This document shows positions 14,382 through 23,026 of a DNA stretch of 59,372 nucleotides, in pieces (the stretch's first letter is position 1; each line of letters starts with the position of its first letter). The DNA comes from Myxococcales bacterium. Its GTDB lineage: Bacteria; Myxococcota_A; Polyangia; Fen-1088. Both the position numbers and the translations under genes were made by a program. The notes beneath the pieces were generated by a model. That model was given only the letters and a program-made list of their open reading frames with translations. It was not told the origin of the DNA and did not search any database. The stretch is from NCBI GenBank assembly GCA_025350815.1, contig JANXXE010000134.1:1-59372 (forward strand). Direction: 5' to 3'.

Positions 14382-14938
14382 CCGGATTCTCCTTCAGTCT
14401 TTGGAACCCCAAGGCCCCCTGGCGGGGCAACGCCGGCTTCCGCCAGCAATTGCCGGGCTTGCGCCACGAAACGTTCCAGGCGGTAGCCGATGGTGCGGCG
14501 CGAGACCCCCAGCAGGCGCGCGATCTCGGCTTGGTCCATTTCGTCCACGAAGTAATAGACGGCAATCTCGGCCAGGTCCTGGGGCAATTGCGCCAGCAGG
14601 TTGTGCACGGTCGCCGCGGTCTCGGCAGGGCCCGTGGCGGTGGGTGGTATCGCTTTTGCCGAATCGCCCACCGACGCGAGGCGCGCCCGTCGGCGTCGCG
14701 CATCGCGCACGCGGTTCAGGCACAGATTCGTGGTTATGCGGTACAGCCAGGTCGACGGTTGGCTTTGTCGCCGGAAGTCCGCCACCGATTTGATGACGCG
14801 GACGAAGACCTCCTGAAGGGCATCCTCGGCCTCGCGGTCGTCGTTTAGAATGCTGCGGGCCCGGCGTCGCACCAGCGCCCCGTAGCTGCGGTAGAGGCCC
14901 TCGATCTCCGCACGATCGACCGATGGCGGGCGCCCCAC
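14378..14938 (-). CDS. ECF-family RNA polymerase sigma factor
   Basis: This 186-residue protein has the two sigma70 regions of an ECF factor. Region 2 spans about residues 12-80 (DREAEDALQEVFVRVIKSV then TWLYRITTNLCLNRVRD). Region 4 spans about 115-170, where MDQAEIARLLGVSRRTIGYRL is the DNA-binding helix-turn-helix. The start is a GTG with no clear ribosome site, so the transcript may be leaderless or the start weak. It is the first gene of the sigma/anti-sigma/caspase operon and is divergent from argD. Confidence 0.88.
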   Translation of the reverse strand: MGRPPSVDRAEIEGLYRSYGALVRRRARSILNDDREAEDALQEVFVRVIKSVADFRRQSQPSTWLYRITTNLCLNRVRDARRRRARLASVGDSAKAIPPTATGPAETAATVHNLLAQLPQDLAEIAVYYFVDEMDQAEIARLLGVSRRTIGYRLERFVAQARQLLAEAGVAPPGGLGVPKTEGESG

Positions 14939-15014
14939 CGACCAATTAGACCGGTCGGCCGCAGCATCCGCAAGTTAGACGCCTGGGCGGCAGTTTTTGC
15001 TAATGTGGTCCGTC

Positions 15015-16217
15015 ATGTCGTTGTCCGAAGAACTTCTTGCGACCGGCCGGCGCCTGCTGATCAACAACTACAACCGATCGCCGGTTGTGATGGCTCGCGG
15101 CGAAGGCTGCGTTCTGTGGGACACCGACGGCCGTCGTTACCTTGATATGACCGCCGGCATCGCCGTCTGCGTGCTGGGCCACGGCCACGCGGGGCTTGCG
15201 CGCGCCATCGGCGAGCAAGCGGCCCGCCTGACCCACACATCCAACCTGTATTACATCGAGACGCAGATCCGTCTGGCCGAGGCGCTGTCGAAGCGGGCCT
15301 TCGCGGGCAAGGCGTTTTTCTGCAACTCGGGCGCGGAGGCCAATGAAGCGGCGCTGAAGCTGGCGCGGCGCTACCAGATCGTCGTTCGCAACCAGCCCGA
15401 CCGCACCGAATTCGTCGCCTGCGACAATAGTTTCCATGGCCGTACGTTCGGGGCGCTGTCCGTGACCGGGCAGGCCAAGTACCGGCAGGGCTTCGGGCCG
15501 CTGGTGCCGGGCGTGCGGTTCATGCCGTTCGCCGATCTGCCGGCAGCGGGTGTGGCCATTGGCGATAAGACCTGCGCGGTCATCATCGAGCCGATACAGG
15601 CCGAAGGCGGCATCAACCTACCGCCGCCGGGATATCTGCACGACCTTCGTCGCCTGTGCGCCGAACGGGGCGCGCTGTTGATTCTGGACGAAATTCAGAC
15701 CGGCGTCGGGCGCACCGGCAGTTTTTACGCCTTCGAAAAAGAAGGCACGACGCCCGACATCGTCACGCTGGCCAAGGGGCTGGCCGGCGGGGTGCCGATG
15801 GGCGCCATGCTTGCCACCGACGAGGTGGCGCGGGCGTTCGAGCCCGGGACGCACGCATCGACCTTCGGGGGCAATCCCCTGGCCTCGGCGGCGGCGGTCT
15901 ATCTTCAGAACGCCCTCGACGAGCTGGGCCTTTTGCGCAACTGCGAGGAGATGGGCGCGTATCTGCATGCGGCGCTCGAAGGCGTGGTGGCGCGGCGGCG
16001 GCCGGCGGTCCAGGCAACGCGGGGCCGGGGCCTTTTGCAGGGCCTGGTTCTGCAAGGTGAGGCCGGGCCGGTGATTGCGCGCGCCCGCGAACGCGGCCTG
16101 CTGGTGTCCGCGGCAGGCGGGAACGTCGTGCGATTCGCACCCGCGCTGATCATCGGCAAGTCCGAGATCGACGAGGCCGTGGGCGTGCTCGATACAATCT
16201 TGGCGGAGGTGTCGTGA
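15015..16217 (+). CDS. argD: Acetylornithine aminotransferase (ArgD)
   Basis: This 400-residue class-III PLP aminotransferase converts N-acetylglutamate semialdehyde and glutamate to N-acetylornithine in arginine synthesis, and often serves in lysine synthesis too. Visible motifs: FCNSGAEANEAALKLARRY, FHGRTFGAL, ILDEIQTGVGRTG for the PLP ring Asp, and Lys254 in TLAKGLAGGVPMGA for the Schiff base. ATG 15015 gives the family length; a TTG at 14997 is possible. It overlaps argF by one base, so the pair forms an arginine operon. Confidence 0.93.
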   Translation: MSLSEELLATGRRLLINNYNRSPVVMARGEGCVLWDTDGRRYLDMTAGIAVCVLGHGHAGLARAIGEQAARLTHTSNLYYIETQIRLAEALSKRAFAGKAFFCNSGAEANEAALKLARRYQIVVRNQPDRTEFVACDNSFHGRTFGALSVTGQAKYRQGFGPLVPGVRFMPFADLPAAGVAIGDKTCAVIIEPIQAEGGINLPPPGYLHDLRRLCAERGALLILDEIQTGVGRTGSFYAFEKEGTTPDIVTLAKGLAGGVPMGAMLATDEVARAFEPGTHASTFGGNPLASAAAVYLQNALDELGLLRNCEEMGAYLHAALEGVVARRRPAVQATRGRGLLQGLVLQGEAGPVIARARERGLLVSAAGGNVVRFAPALIIGKSEIDEAVGVLDTILAEVS

Positions 16218-17200
16218 TGGCCCGCAAACGAGATTTTCTTAGCTTCTGGGACCTTCAGGATGGGGAAATAGAGGCGCTGCTGACGCGGGCGGAGGAATTT
16301 CGCTTCTTGCGCGCGGTGCGTGCGCCGCACGCGACGCGGCCGGGTCGCGTGCTGGGGATGATTTTCGAGAAGGCCTCGACCCGCACCCGCGCCAGCTTCG
16401 AGATAGCCATCTACCAGCTTGGCGGTCACGCGGTTGTCCTGGGCAAGGGCGATTCGCAAATTGGACGGGGTGAACCCGTACGCGACACCGCGCGCGTTCT
16501 GGCCGGCTATTGCGACGCTGTCATGGTGCGGACTTTCGGCCAGGACATCGCTGAGGAACTGGCCGCGTACGCCGCGGTGCCGGTGATCAACGGCCTGACG
16601 GATTTGCTGCACCCGTGCCAGGTCTTGGCCGACCTGCAGACCGTCTTTGCGCATTTCAGCGGCGGCCTGTCTGTCCGGGCTGGTGCAGGCGCGCCGGCGT
16701 CGGCAAATTCTGGCAGCGTACTGCCGGTCCTGCGCCAGCAACGTTACGCCTGGGTGGGCGACGGCAACAACATGGCGAACTCGTGGATCGAGGCGGCGGG
16801 CATTCTGGGCCTGGACCTGATGCTGGCCTGCCCCGAGGGCTACGAGCCGGACGCCAAGGTTTTGGCCCGCGCGCGGCAGACCGAGCGGGGGCGCATCACC
16901 CTGAGCCGCGATCCCGGCGAGGCGGTGGCGGGGCGCCAGGTCATCTCGACAGACGTTTTCACGTCGATGGGGCAGGAACAGGAAAGCGAAAAACGCCTGC
17001 GCGCGTTCGCCGGATTTTGCCTGGACGCACCGCTGGTGGCCCGCGCCGATGCGCGCGCGATTGTCCTGCATTGTCTGCCCGCCCACCGCGGCGAGGAGAT
17101 CAGCGACGACGTGATCGAAGGGCCGCAAAGCCTGGTCTGGCAGCAGGCCGAGAACCGCCTGCACGCCCAAAAGGCGTTGCTTGAGTGGGCGCTTGGTTGA
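16217..17200 (+). CDS. argF: Ornithine carbamoyltransferase (ArgF)
   Basis: This enzyme makes citrulline from ornithine and carbamoyl phosphate. The protein is 327 residues, with the carbamoyl-phosphate loop FEKASTRTRASFE, the HPCQ motif in LLHPCQVLADL, and HCLPAHRGEEIS with the active-site Cys. An apparent insertion of about 18 residues, rich in Gly/Ala/Ser, sits between TVFAHF and RYAWVGDGNNMANSW, where the family normally has a short turn. A GGAGGT ribosome site lies 6 bases before ATG 16217, preferred over GTG 16214. Translationally coupled to argD. Confidence 0.93.
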   Translation: MARKRDFLSFWDLQDGEIEALLTRAEEFRFLRAVRAPHATRPGRVLGMIFEKASTRTRASFEIAIYQLGGHAVVLGKGDSQIGRGEPVRDTARVLAGYCDAVMVRTFGQDIAEELAAYAAVPVINGLTDLLHPCQVLADLQTVFAHFSGGLSVRAGAGAPASANSGSVLPVLRQQRYAWVGDGNNMANSWIEAAGILGLDLMLACPEGYEPDAKVLARARQTERGRITLSRDPGEAVAGRQVISTDVFTSMGQEQESEKRLRAFAGFCLDAPLVARADARAIVLHCLPAHRGEEISDDVIEGPQSLVWQQAENRLHAQKALLEWALG

Positions 17201-17796
17201 CCGTCCCCGACCACATTCCCGGCCTTGGGGCGAGGACAGATTGCCCCAGGCCCAATCCGTCTGCTGACTTCGGACGGTTTTCCCTTAGTCCCACCGAGGC
17301 CTTCGTGCTGTCGCGCGTGGACGGCGTGTCCAGCTACGAACAGCTGTGTGTGGTGACGGGCCTCGGGTTTGCGCGGACCTTCGAGGTTTTGCGCAAGCTC
17401 AAGCGGGACGCCTTCATCCTGGGCGCCCGCGACGGCAATCCGGTGCGGCCCCAGGCGGGCGCGTCCCTCCTGGAAAGGCTCGATGATGGCTCGCCGGTCG
17501 ATCCCGCGCTGCTGTCGGGCGGGCCGGATCTCGCGCCCGAGCTCAAGATGCGCCTGGTCCGGGTGCACCGGCGGCTGGCAAATCTGTCCCCGCACGAACT
17601 GCTGGGGGTCTCGCCTGGTACGGCGGGCGGTGCGCTCAAACGCGCGTATTTCGTGGCTTCGAAGGAATGCCACCCGGATCGTTTTTACCGCAAGGACATC
17701 GGCCCCTTTCGCGCGATCCTGGGCGAGATCTTCACGCACCTGTCGCGGGCCTTCAGGCTGCTGCAAACCGATTCCGACGCCGCCCAGAAAAAGTAG
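17185..17796 (+). CDS. J-domain protein with N-terminal winged-helix-like domain
   Basis: This 203-residue protein carries a C-terminal DnaJ-like J domain (about residues 125-195) with the essential HPD tripeptide (ECHPDRF) in the loop between helices. The N-terminal part (LSPTEAFVLSRVDGVSSYEQL, then FEVLRKLKRDAFIL) resembles the small winged-helix-like domain found with DUF4388/PATAN proteins in Myxococcota. The start overlaps argF by 16 bases; TTG 17197 is an alternative. It sits just upstream of a DUF4388 protein and a DnaK paralogue, suggesting it is their dedicated co-chaperone. No zinc-finger or Gly/Phe region is present. Confidence 0.75.
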   Translation: MGAWLTVPDHIPGLGARTDCPRPNPSADFGRFSLSPTEAFVLSRVDGVSSYEQLCVVTGLGFARTFEVLRKLKRDAFILGARDGNPVRPQAGASLLERLDDGSPVDPALLSGGPDLAPELKMRLVRVHRRLANLSPHELLGVSPGTAGGALKRAYFVASKECHPDRFYRKDIGPFRAILGEIFTHLSRAFRLLQTDSDAAQKK

Positions 17797-17841
17797 CCGT
17801 TTTTTTGGCGGTGGCGGCGGCCTGGGCCAGTATGGTCGCAG

Positions 17842-18315
17842 ATGGTCCCCGCGAACCCTGCCCGATCGATCCTGCGTGGGGAACTGGACAGGATCGGTCT
17901 GCCGACGCTGCTGACCATGCTGGACATGGAGCGCCGGTCGGGAATTCTGCTGCTTTCCGAAAGTGGCGGTGCGGGCGGCGGGCGGCTGCTGGGTCGCATG
18001 CATGTCCGGCAGGGGCGGGTGTTGCGGGCGCGCATCGACGGTGGCCGGCGCTGTTCGGGGGCAGAGGCGGTCTACCGGATGGTGGCGTGGCGACGGGGTC
18101 AGTTCGAGCTGTGGCAGGCCGACGTGGACGGCAAGGACGAGGTGCGCGCGTCCACCACGTTTTTGCTGATGGAAGGCATGCGCCGGCAGGACGAGGCCGA
18201 GGAAGCCCGCCGCGAGCGCGGCGAGGCAGACGAGGCAGCCGACGAGGCAGACGCGGCAGCCGACGAGGCAGCCGACGAACAGCTCGAAGTTTATCCACAT
18301 GGCGCCCGCATCTAA
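17842..18315 (+). CDS. DUF4388 (PATAN-like) protein
   Basis: This 157-residue protein has an N-terminal DUF4388-type domain (about residues 8-110): LRGELDRIGLPTLLTMLDMERRSGILLL, then a basic RMHVRQGRVLRARIDGG strand pair, then FELWQADVDG. The domain is common in myxobacterial regulatory proteins and is thought to mediate protein interaction. The C-terminal tail is a highly acidic, repetitive EADEAADEA segment. It lies between the J-domain protein and the DnaK paralogue on the same strand, with a gap of 45 bases from the former. Confidence 0.7.
   Translation: MVPANPARSILRGELDRIGLPTLLTMLDMERRSGILLLSESGGAGGGRLLGRMHVRQGRVLRARIDGGRRCSGAEAVYRMVAWRRGQFELWQADVDGKDEVRASTTFLLMEGMRRQDEAEEARRERGEADEAADEADAAADEAADEQLEVYPHGARI
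18223..18280 (+). repeat. Coding tandem repeat, GAGGCAGACGAGGCAGCC-type units
   Basis: Short direct repeats of GAGGCAGACGAGGCAGCCGA-type sequence encode the Glu/Ala/Asp-rich tail of the DUF4388 protein. The units differ by single substitutions. Repeat number is likely to vary between strains, changing the length of the acidic tail without shifting frame because the periods are multiples of three. Confidence 0.6.
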
Positions 18316-18408
18316 GGCCGCCGCCCCGAGTGGCCGCGTCGCCCGAGAAGTGTTACGGTCAATAGGCTGATACGCGGGAATGACCCGACGGACGGCAGTT
18401 GAACGGCC

Positions 18409-20256
18409 ATGCTAGAGCGAGTTATCGGAATTGATCTTGGCACCACCAATTCCTGCGTGGCACTGGTCGAAGGCACGACGCCCGTGGTTGTCGCCAATCG
18501 TGGCGGATACAAGACGACGCCGTCGGTGGTGGCCATCGCCGAGACGGGGCGCCGCCTGGTCGGCCACATCGCCAAGCGACAGGCGGTTACCAACGCCGAG
18601 AACACCGCCTACGCCTTCAAGCGCCTGATAGGTCGCAACTGGAATTCGCCCGCGGTGCAGACTGTGCGGGATCTGGTGTCGTACCCCCTGGTCGAGGGAC
18701 CCCACCAGGATGTGCGGGTGAAACTGCGCGAGCAGGTCTATTCGGTGCCCGAGATGTCCGCCTTCATCCTGCAAGAGATGAAATACATCGCGCAGGCGCA
18801 CGCGGGCGGCGAGGTGGCCAAGGCCGTCGTGACGGTGCCCGCGCACTTCAACGACAGCCAGCGGCAGGCCACCAAGGACGCGGGCCGCATCGCCGGCCTT
18901 GACGTCATCCGCATCATCAACGAGCCCACTGCCGCGGCCCTGGCCTACGGTTTTGGCAAAAACGTCGACGGGAAGATCGCGGTGTTCGATCTGGGCGGCG
19001 GCACCTTTGACATCTCGTTCCTGGAGATCAGCAACGGCGTTTTCGAGGTTCTATCAACGGCCGGCGACACGTTCCTGGGCGGTGAGGATTTTGACAAGCG
19101 CGTCGTCGATTGGCTGCTGGCGGGTTTCGCCAAGGATCACAAGATGGACCTGCGCCAGGATCCGATGGCGATGCAGCGGATCAAGGACGCGGCCGAACGG
19201 GCCAAATGCGATCTGTCCACGCTGCCCGAGGTTGAGATCAACCTGCCGTTCATCGTTTCGACCGGCAAGAATCAGGCGCTGCATCTGCAGCGTGTGTTGT
19301 CCCGGCGCAAGTTGGAGGAACTGACGCGCGATCTTATCGAGCGCACGGCGGAGATCTGCCGGCTGACCATGGTCGACGCCGGCATCGATCGTGCCGAGCT
19401 GCTGGATGTCGTTCTGGTAGGTGGGATGACCCGCATGCCCAAGGTGCAAACGACGGTGGCGCAGTTTTTTGGGCGTGAGCCGTGCAAGGGTGTTCACCCC
19501 GACGAGGCCGTCGCGATGGGGGCGGCCATACAGGGCACCGCCCTGGTCGACGGTCTGATGGACGTCCTGCTGATGGACGTCACGCCGCATTCGCTGGGAA
19601 TCATGATTGCCGGCGGGTTCTTCCACAAGCTGATCGCCCGCAATACAACGGTGCCCACATCGAAGAGCCACGTCTTCACCACGGTCAGGGACGACCAGAC
19701 GTCGGTGAAGATCTTGGTTTACCAGGGCGAATCCGAGCGCGCCGACCAGAACGAGGCACTGGGCGAATTTGTCCTGTCGGGCTTGCGCAAGGCCCGTCGC
19801 AGCGAGGTGGAGGTAGAGGTCACGTTCGAGATCTCGGCCGATGGCATCGTCAGCGTGTCGGCCAAGGATTTGGAAACCGGGCAGCAGCAGTCGATCACCG
19901 TGGTGTCCAGCAGCGGACTGACCGAGCGCGAAATAGCCGTCATGGCCACCGAAAGCGAAGATCACCTGGTCGCCTTGGCGACCGAGCAAGACACCGAAAG
20001 GGCACGCCAGGCCGTCGAGCATTTGGTCCACGAGGCCGAGTCACTGCTGCCCCAGGTGGAAAAAATTCTGGCCGGAACGCCCTTCGACAAGGAGAGCCTG
20101 GGGGCGGTGCGGTCGCTGCTGGTCGAGGCGCGATCGGCCGTCGAGCGGCGGGATGCGTCGGCCATTGCCGGTGTGTCCGAGTCCCTGTCGCGCACGGTGA
20201 AGATGTTTCAGGGGTTACTGGGCAGCCCGCGGTCGGATCGGTCCGACGGCGCCTAG
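18409..20256 (+). CDS. DnaK-family (Hsp70) chaperone, accessory paralogue
   Basis: This 615-residue Hsp70 protein has the ATPase phosphate-1 motif [17 protein letters not shown], then [31 protein letters not shown], and a substrate-binding half beginning near residue 385 ([21 protein letters not shown]). The nucleotide-binding domain is close to classical DnaK, but the C-terminus lacks the usual EEVD-like end. No grpE is nearby, while a J-domain gene, a DUF4388 gene and a TPR gene flank it. That context suggests a specialised chaperone or regulatory switch rather than the housekeeping DnaK. I therefore leave the symbol blank. Confidence 0.85.
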   Translation: MLERVIGIDLGTTNSCVALVEGTTPVVVANRGGYKTTPSVVAIAETGRRLVGHIAKRQAVTNAENTAYAFKRLIGRNWNSPAVQTVRDLVSYPLVEGPHQDVRVKLREQVYSVPEMSAFILQEMKYIAQAHAGGEVAKAVVTVPAHFNDSQRQATKDAGRIAGLDVIRIINEPTAAALAYGFGKNVDGKIAVFDLGGGTFDISFLEISNGVFEVLSTAGDTFLGGEDFDKRVVDWLLAGFAKDHKMDLRQDPMAMQRIKDAAERAKCDLSTLPEVEINLPFIVSTGKNQALHLQRVLSRRKLEELTRDLIERTAEICRLTMVDAGIDRAELLDVVLVGGMTRMPKVQTTVAQFFGREPCKGVHPDEAVAMGAAIQGTALVDGLMDVLLMDVTPHSLGIMIAGGFFHKLIARNTTVPTSKSHVFTTVRDDQTSVKILVYQGESERADQNEALGEFVLSGLRKARRSEVEVEVTFEISADGIVSVSAKDLETGQQQSITVVSSSGLTEREIAVMATESEDHLVALATEQDTERARQAVEHLVHEAESLLPQVEKILAGTPFDKESLGAVRSLLVEARSAVERRDASAIAGVSESLSRTVKMFQGLLGSPRSDRSDGA

Positions 20257-20279
20257 GGGGCGGGGGCGCCGACGCAGTC

Positions 20280-21209
20280 ATGGCCAAATTCAGTGAGGAC
20301 GTCCGGCGCACCATCGAGCGGGGTCTCGAGCACTACCGGTGCGGTGAGCTGCGCGAGGCCATCGCTGAATGGGACAAAGCGCTGGTTCTGGAGCCGCAGA
20401 ATGTCCAGGCGCAAGATCTGTTGGTGCACGCCCAGGAGATGTTGCCGCCCGACGATCCGTCCCGGCGGGCAGACCACCTGAGTATCTGGCCGCTTGACGA
20501 AAAGACCGAGCCCGAATCGCAGATCGAGACGCGCGACCGCGTGTTGCGTGCCGAATCCGAGGCGGCGGCCGTTGTTCGGGCGCAGGCCGAGCTGGCGGAA
20601 GGCGCGCGGCGTGGGCGGATGACCATCGAATCGCCGATATCGGCGTTTCTGGCGCCCCTGACGTCGCCCGACTGGAGCCCCCCTGCAAGCGAGGACGGCG
20701 CGCCCGCCGCGCAGGTGCAGGACGACATCTCGGCGGTTCACAAGCCGCGGGTGAAGATCGCCAGCGGCGTCACGCCGGTCTTTTCCGATACCCTGCGCGA
20801 CGAGCCCAGTCGGGTGGGGCGCCTGCGGGCTTCCGAAATGATTGAACGCTGCCGCACCGAATTCGACAACGGGCAGTGGGAGGAAGCGGCCGGCGCCGCC
20901 GCGGGCGCTGTTGCCGAGGCCGAACGCCTGGGCCCAGGAGCGCTGGCCGAACTTCTGGATCCAGCGCGTCCACTGTTCGAGCAGGCCTTTGCCGCCCAGA
21001 TCGGGCCCCTGCACCGGGTCCCGGTGTCTCTGGTGTCATCTGACGATGCCCAGGTCAGTACGTTGGGCGCCAACGCACAGGGCGTGTGTGGGGCTGTGGA
21101 TGGTGTGGCGAATCTCGGTCAGATTCTCGCGTCATCGTCCCTGCCGCGCTTCGACTGCCTGTGCGCGCTGTCGGTGCTCTTGCACCAAAAACTTATCAAG
21201 CTGATGTAG
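20280..21209 (+). CDS. TPR-like protein with C-terminal winged-helix-like domain
   Basis: This 309-residue protein starts with a tetratricopeptide-like helical pair (ERGLEHYRCGELREAIAEW, then ALVLEPQNVQAQDLL). A low-complexity middle region and a second TPR-like helix pair (about residues 185-215) follow. The C-terminus (GVCGAVDGVANLGQIL, then FDCLCALSVLLHQKLI) matches the same small domain pattern seen at the N-terminus of the J-domain protein upstream. The ATG follows the DnaK gene by 23 bases, so co-transcription is likely. Its last 14 bases overlap the convergent coaE. Confidence 0.65.
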   Translation: MAKFSEDVRRTIERGLEHYRCGELREAIAEWDKALVLEPQNVQAQDLLVHAQEMLPPDDPSRRADHLSIWPLDEKTEPESQIETRDRVLRAESEAAAVVRAQAELAEGARRGRMTIESPISAFLAPLTSPDWSPPASEDGAPAAQVQDDISAVHKPRVKIASGVTPVFSDTLRDEPSRVGRLRASEMIERCRTEFDNGQWEEAAGAAAGAVAEAERLGPGALAELLDPARPLFEQAFAAQIGPLHRVPVSLVSSDDAQVSTLGANAQGVCGAVDGVANLGQILASSSLPRFDCLCALSVLLHQKLIKLM

Positions 21210-21813
21210 GGCCGGTCTTCAGGGCCGCCAGCAAGTGCTCGACCTGCCGCCGGGTCGCGGCTGCGTCGCCCGAGTTGTCGATGACGTGCGTGGCCGTCCG
21301 GCGCTTGTCAGCGACGGGAAGCTGGGCGGCCATGCGGGCCAGGACGGCGTCTCGCGACACGTGATCGCGCGCCATCACCCGAGCCAGCTGCTGATCCAGC
21401 GTGGCTTCGACCAGCACCAGACCATCGAAGTCTTTTTGTCGCCCGGCTTCCACCAGCAGGGCGGCCTCGTAGAACGCCAGACGGTGCCCCCGTTCTTCCA
21501 GGCTGCGCGCCCCGGCCAGCGCCCGGGCGTGGATGCGTGGATGCGTGATGCTTTCGAGGCGCTTGCGTGCGTCGGGATCCGCAAAAACGCGCGCGGCCAG
21601 CTTCTTGCGATCGATGTGGCCGTCCGGCGCAACCACGTCGGGCCAGGCCGCGGCAATGTCGGCGTGCGCAGGCTCGCCCGGCGCCACAACCGCGCGCGCC
21701 AGCTGGTCAGCGTCGAGGACCGGGATCCCGAAGGCGCGGATCATATCCGCCACCAAGGACTTGCCCGAGCCGATGCCGCCCGTCAGACCCACGAATCTGA
21801 GCTGGCCGACCAT
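21196..21813 (-). CDS. coaE: Dephospho-CoA kinase (CoaE)
   Basis: This 205-residue enzyme phosphorylates the ribose 3'-hydroxyl of dephospho-CoA, the last step of coenzyme A synthesis. The P-loop GLTGGIGSGKS is near the N-terminus, followed by PVLDADQLAR, ITHPRIHA, YEAALLVEAG and the lid region around LARVMARDHVSRDAV. Length is as expected. It converges on and overlaps the TPR gene by 14 bases and is divergent from engB, with 59 bases between starts. Confidence 0.93.
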   Translation of the reverse strand: MVGQLRFVGLTGGIGSGKSLVADMIRAFGIPVLDADQLARAVVAPGEPAHADIAAAWPDVVAPDGHIDRKKLAARVFADPDARKRLESITHPRIHARALAGARSLEERGHRLAFYEAALLVEAGRQKDFDGLVLVEATLDQQLARVMARDHVSRDAVLARMAAQLPVADKRRTATHVIDNSGDAAATRRQVEHLLAALKTGPTSA

Positions 21814-21872
21814 GCCGACGAATCCTACACCCGGGCGCCGCCAAAGCCTGGCAGGATGCGGATGGGAATTTC

Positions 21873-22508
21873 GTGAGCGAGCCTCGACTGCCCGACATCA
21901 TAAGCGCCGACTACCTGGCCGAGGTGCGCGTGCAGGCCAGTCTGCCCGCGCTGGGTCCGGCCGAGATCGCGATTTCGGGCCGGTCGAACGTCGGCAAGTC
22001 AACGCTGTTGAACCGTCTGGCCGGCCGCAAGGCGCTGGCCCGCACGTCCAAGACGCCCGGGCGCACCCGCGGCATCATCTTCTACGACCTGGAGGCCCGC
22101 TGGCCTGATCAGACCGAACGCCGCGCGCTGCGCCTGGTCGACCTGCCCGGCTATGGCTATGCGCAGGTGGCACGCACCGAACGCAAAAGCTGGGGGCCGT
22201 TGATCGAGGGCTACGTCGAGGCGCGCCCGACCTTGAAGCTGTTCTTCGTGCTGGTGGATGCGCGCCGCGGGATCGAAGAGGACGAACGGCAGCTGTGCGA
22301 GTGGCTGGGCGGCCTGGGCGTGCCATACCAGATCGTGGTGACCAAGGTCGACAAGCTGTCGGCGACCGAGCGGGGACTGGTAAAGGCGCGTTGCCGGGCC
22401 GCGGTGGCCCCGTCGCTGCCGGTGGTGACCCTGGTGTCGGCGGTCAACGGCGAGGGCATTCCGGGGCTGTGGGCGGCGGTGTTGCGGGCGGTTTCCGCGG
22501 CCGACTGA
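21873..22508 (+). CDS. engB: Ribosome-biogenesis GTPase EngB/YsxC
   Basis: This 211-residue GTPase acts in large-subunit assembly. All G motifs are visible: G1 GRSNVGKST, a conserved Thr in KTPGRTRGI (G2), G3 DLPGYGYA, G4 TKVDKL and G5 SAVNGEG. The start is a GTG at 21873. It is followed after 34 bases by rimI, probably in one transcription unit that continues through the deacetylase and GNAT genes. Confidence 0.93.
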   Translation: MSEPRLPDIISADYLAEVRVQASLPALGPAEIAISGRSNVGKSTLLNRLAGRKALARTSKTPGRTRGIIFYDLEARWPDQTERRALRLVDLPGYGYAQVARTERKSWGPLIEGYVEARPTLKLFFVLVDARRGIEEDERQLCEWLGGLGVPYQIVVTKVDKLSATERGLVKARCRAAVAPSLPVVTLVSAVNGEGIPGLWAAVLRAVSAAD

Positions 22509-22542
22509 GGCGGCGGCGCGTGTTTGCTACTATTATCCCTGC

Positions 22543-23013
22543 GTGGCACTCAACAAGGCGCCCCAGCCTTATTTGATCCAGTCCGCCCAGCCCGCGGATC
22601 TCGACGGCGTCATGGAGATTGAACGCCTGTCGTTTCGGGCACCCTGGTCACCGCAGGTCTTTGTTGAGGAGCTGTCGCGCACCTGGGCGCGCGTCGACGT
22701 GCTGCGGGACGTGGCGGGCGGGGACATCGTCGCGTTTTGCAACTACTGGCTGGTGGCCGACGAACTGCATCTACTGAACGTGGCCACCCATCCGCAACAA
22801 CGCCGCCAGGGCCACGCATCGCGCTTGCTGGCGCACCTGATCGAATTTGGCCGGCGTGCGGCCTGCCGCCTGGTGACGCTGGAGGTGCGCCGCTCGAACG
22901 AGGCGGCCCAGCGCATATACCGCCGCTTCGCCTTCAAGGCCGTGGGTGTCCGACCGAGTTACTACGTCGATGATCAGGAGGACGCGGTGGTCATGCTGCT
23001 TGAGCTGCGATGA
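22543..23013 (+). CDS. rimI: Ribosomal-protein-S18-alanine N-acetyltransferase RimI-like
   Basis: This 156-residue GNAT-fold acetyltransferase begins at a GTG. The acetyl-CoA site is seen in LHLLNVATHPQQRRQGHASRL, and the C-terminal NEAAQRIYRRFAFKAVGVRPSYY segment is typical of RimI. RimI acetylates the N-terminus of S18. Specificity within GNAT cannot be proved from motifs alone, but the position beside engB fits a translation-related role. Confidence 0.82.
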   Translation: MALNKAPQPYLIQSAQPADLDGVMEIERLSFRAPWSPQVFVEELSRTWARVDVLRDVAGGDIVAFCNYWLVADELHLLNVATHPQQRRQGHASRLLAHLIEFGRRAACRLVTLEVRRSNEAAQRIYRRFAFKAVGVRPSYYVDDQEDAVVMLLELR

Positions 23014-23026
23014 GCGGCGAGGCGGC

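Noticed and set aside
14938-14958. CCGACC/GGTCGG inverted repeat near the sigma factor start as an autoregulatory site
   Set aside because: Arms are only six bases with a 9-base spacer and common in GC-rich DNA; not enough to support a site.
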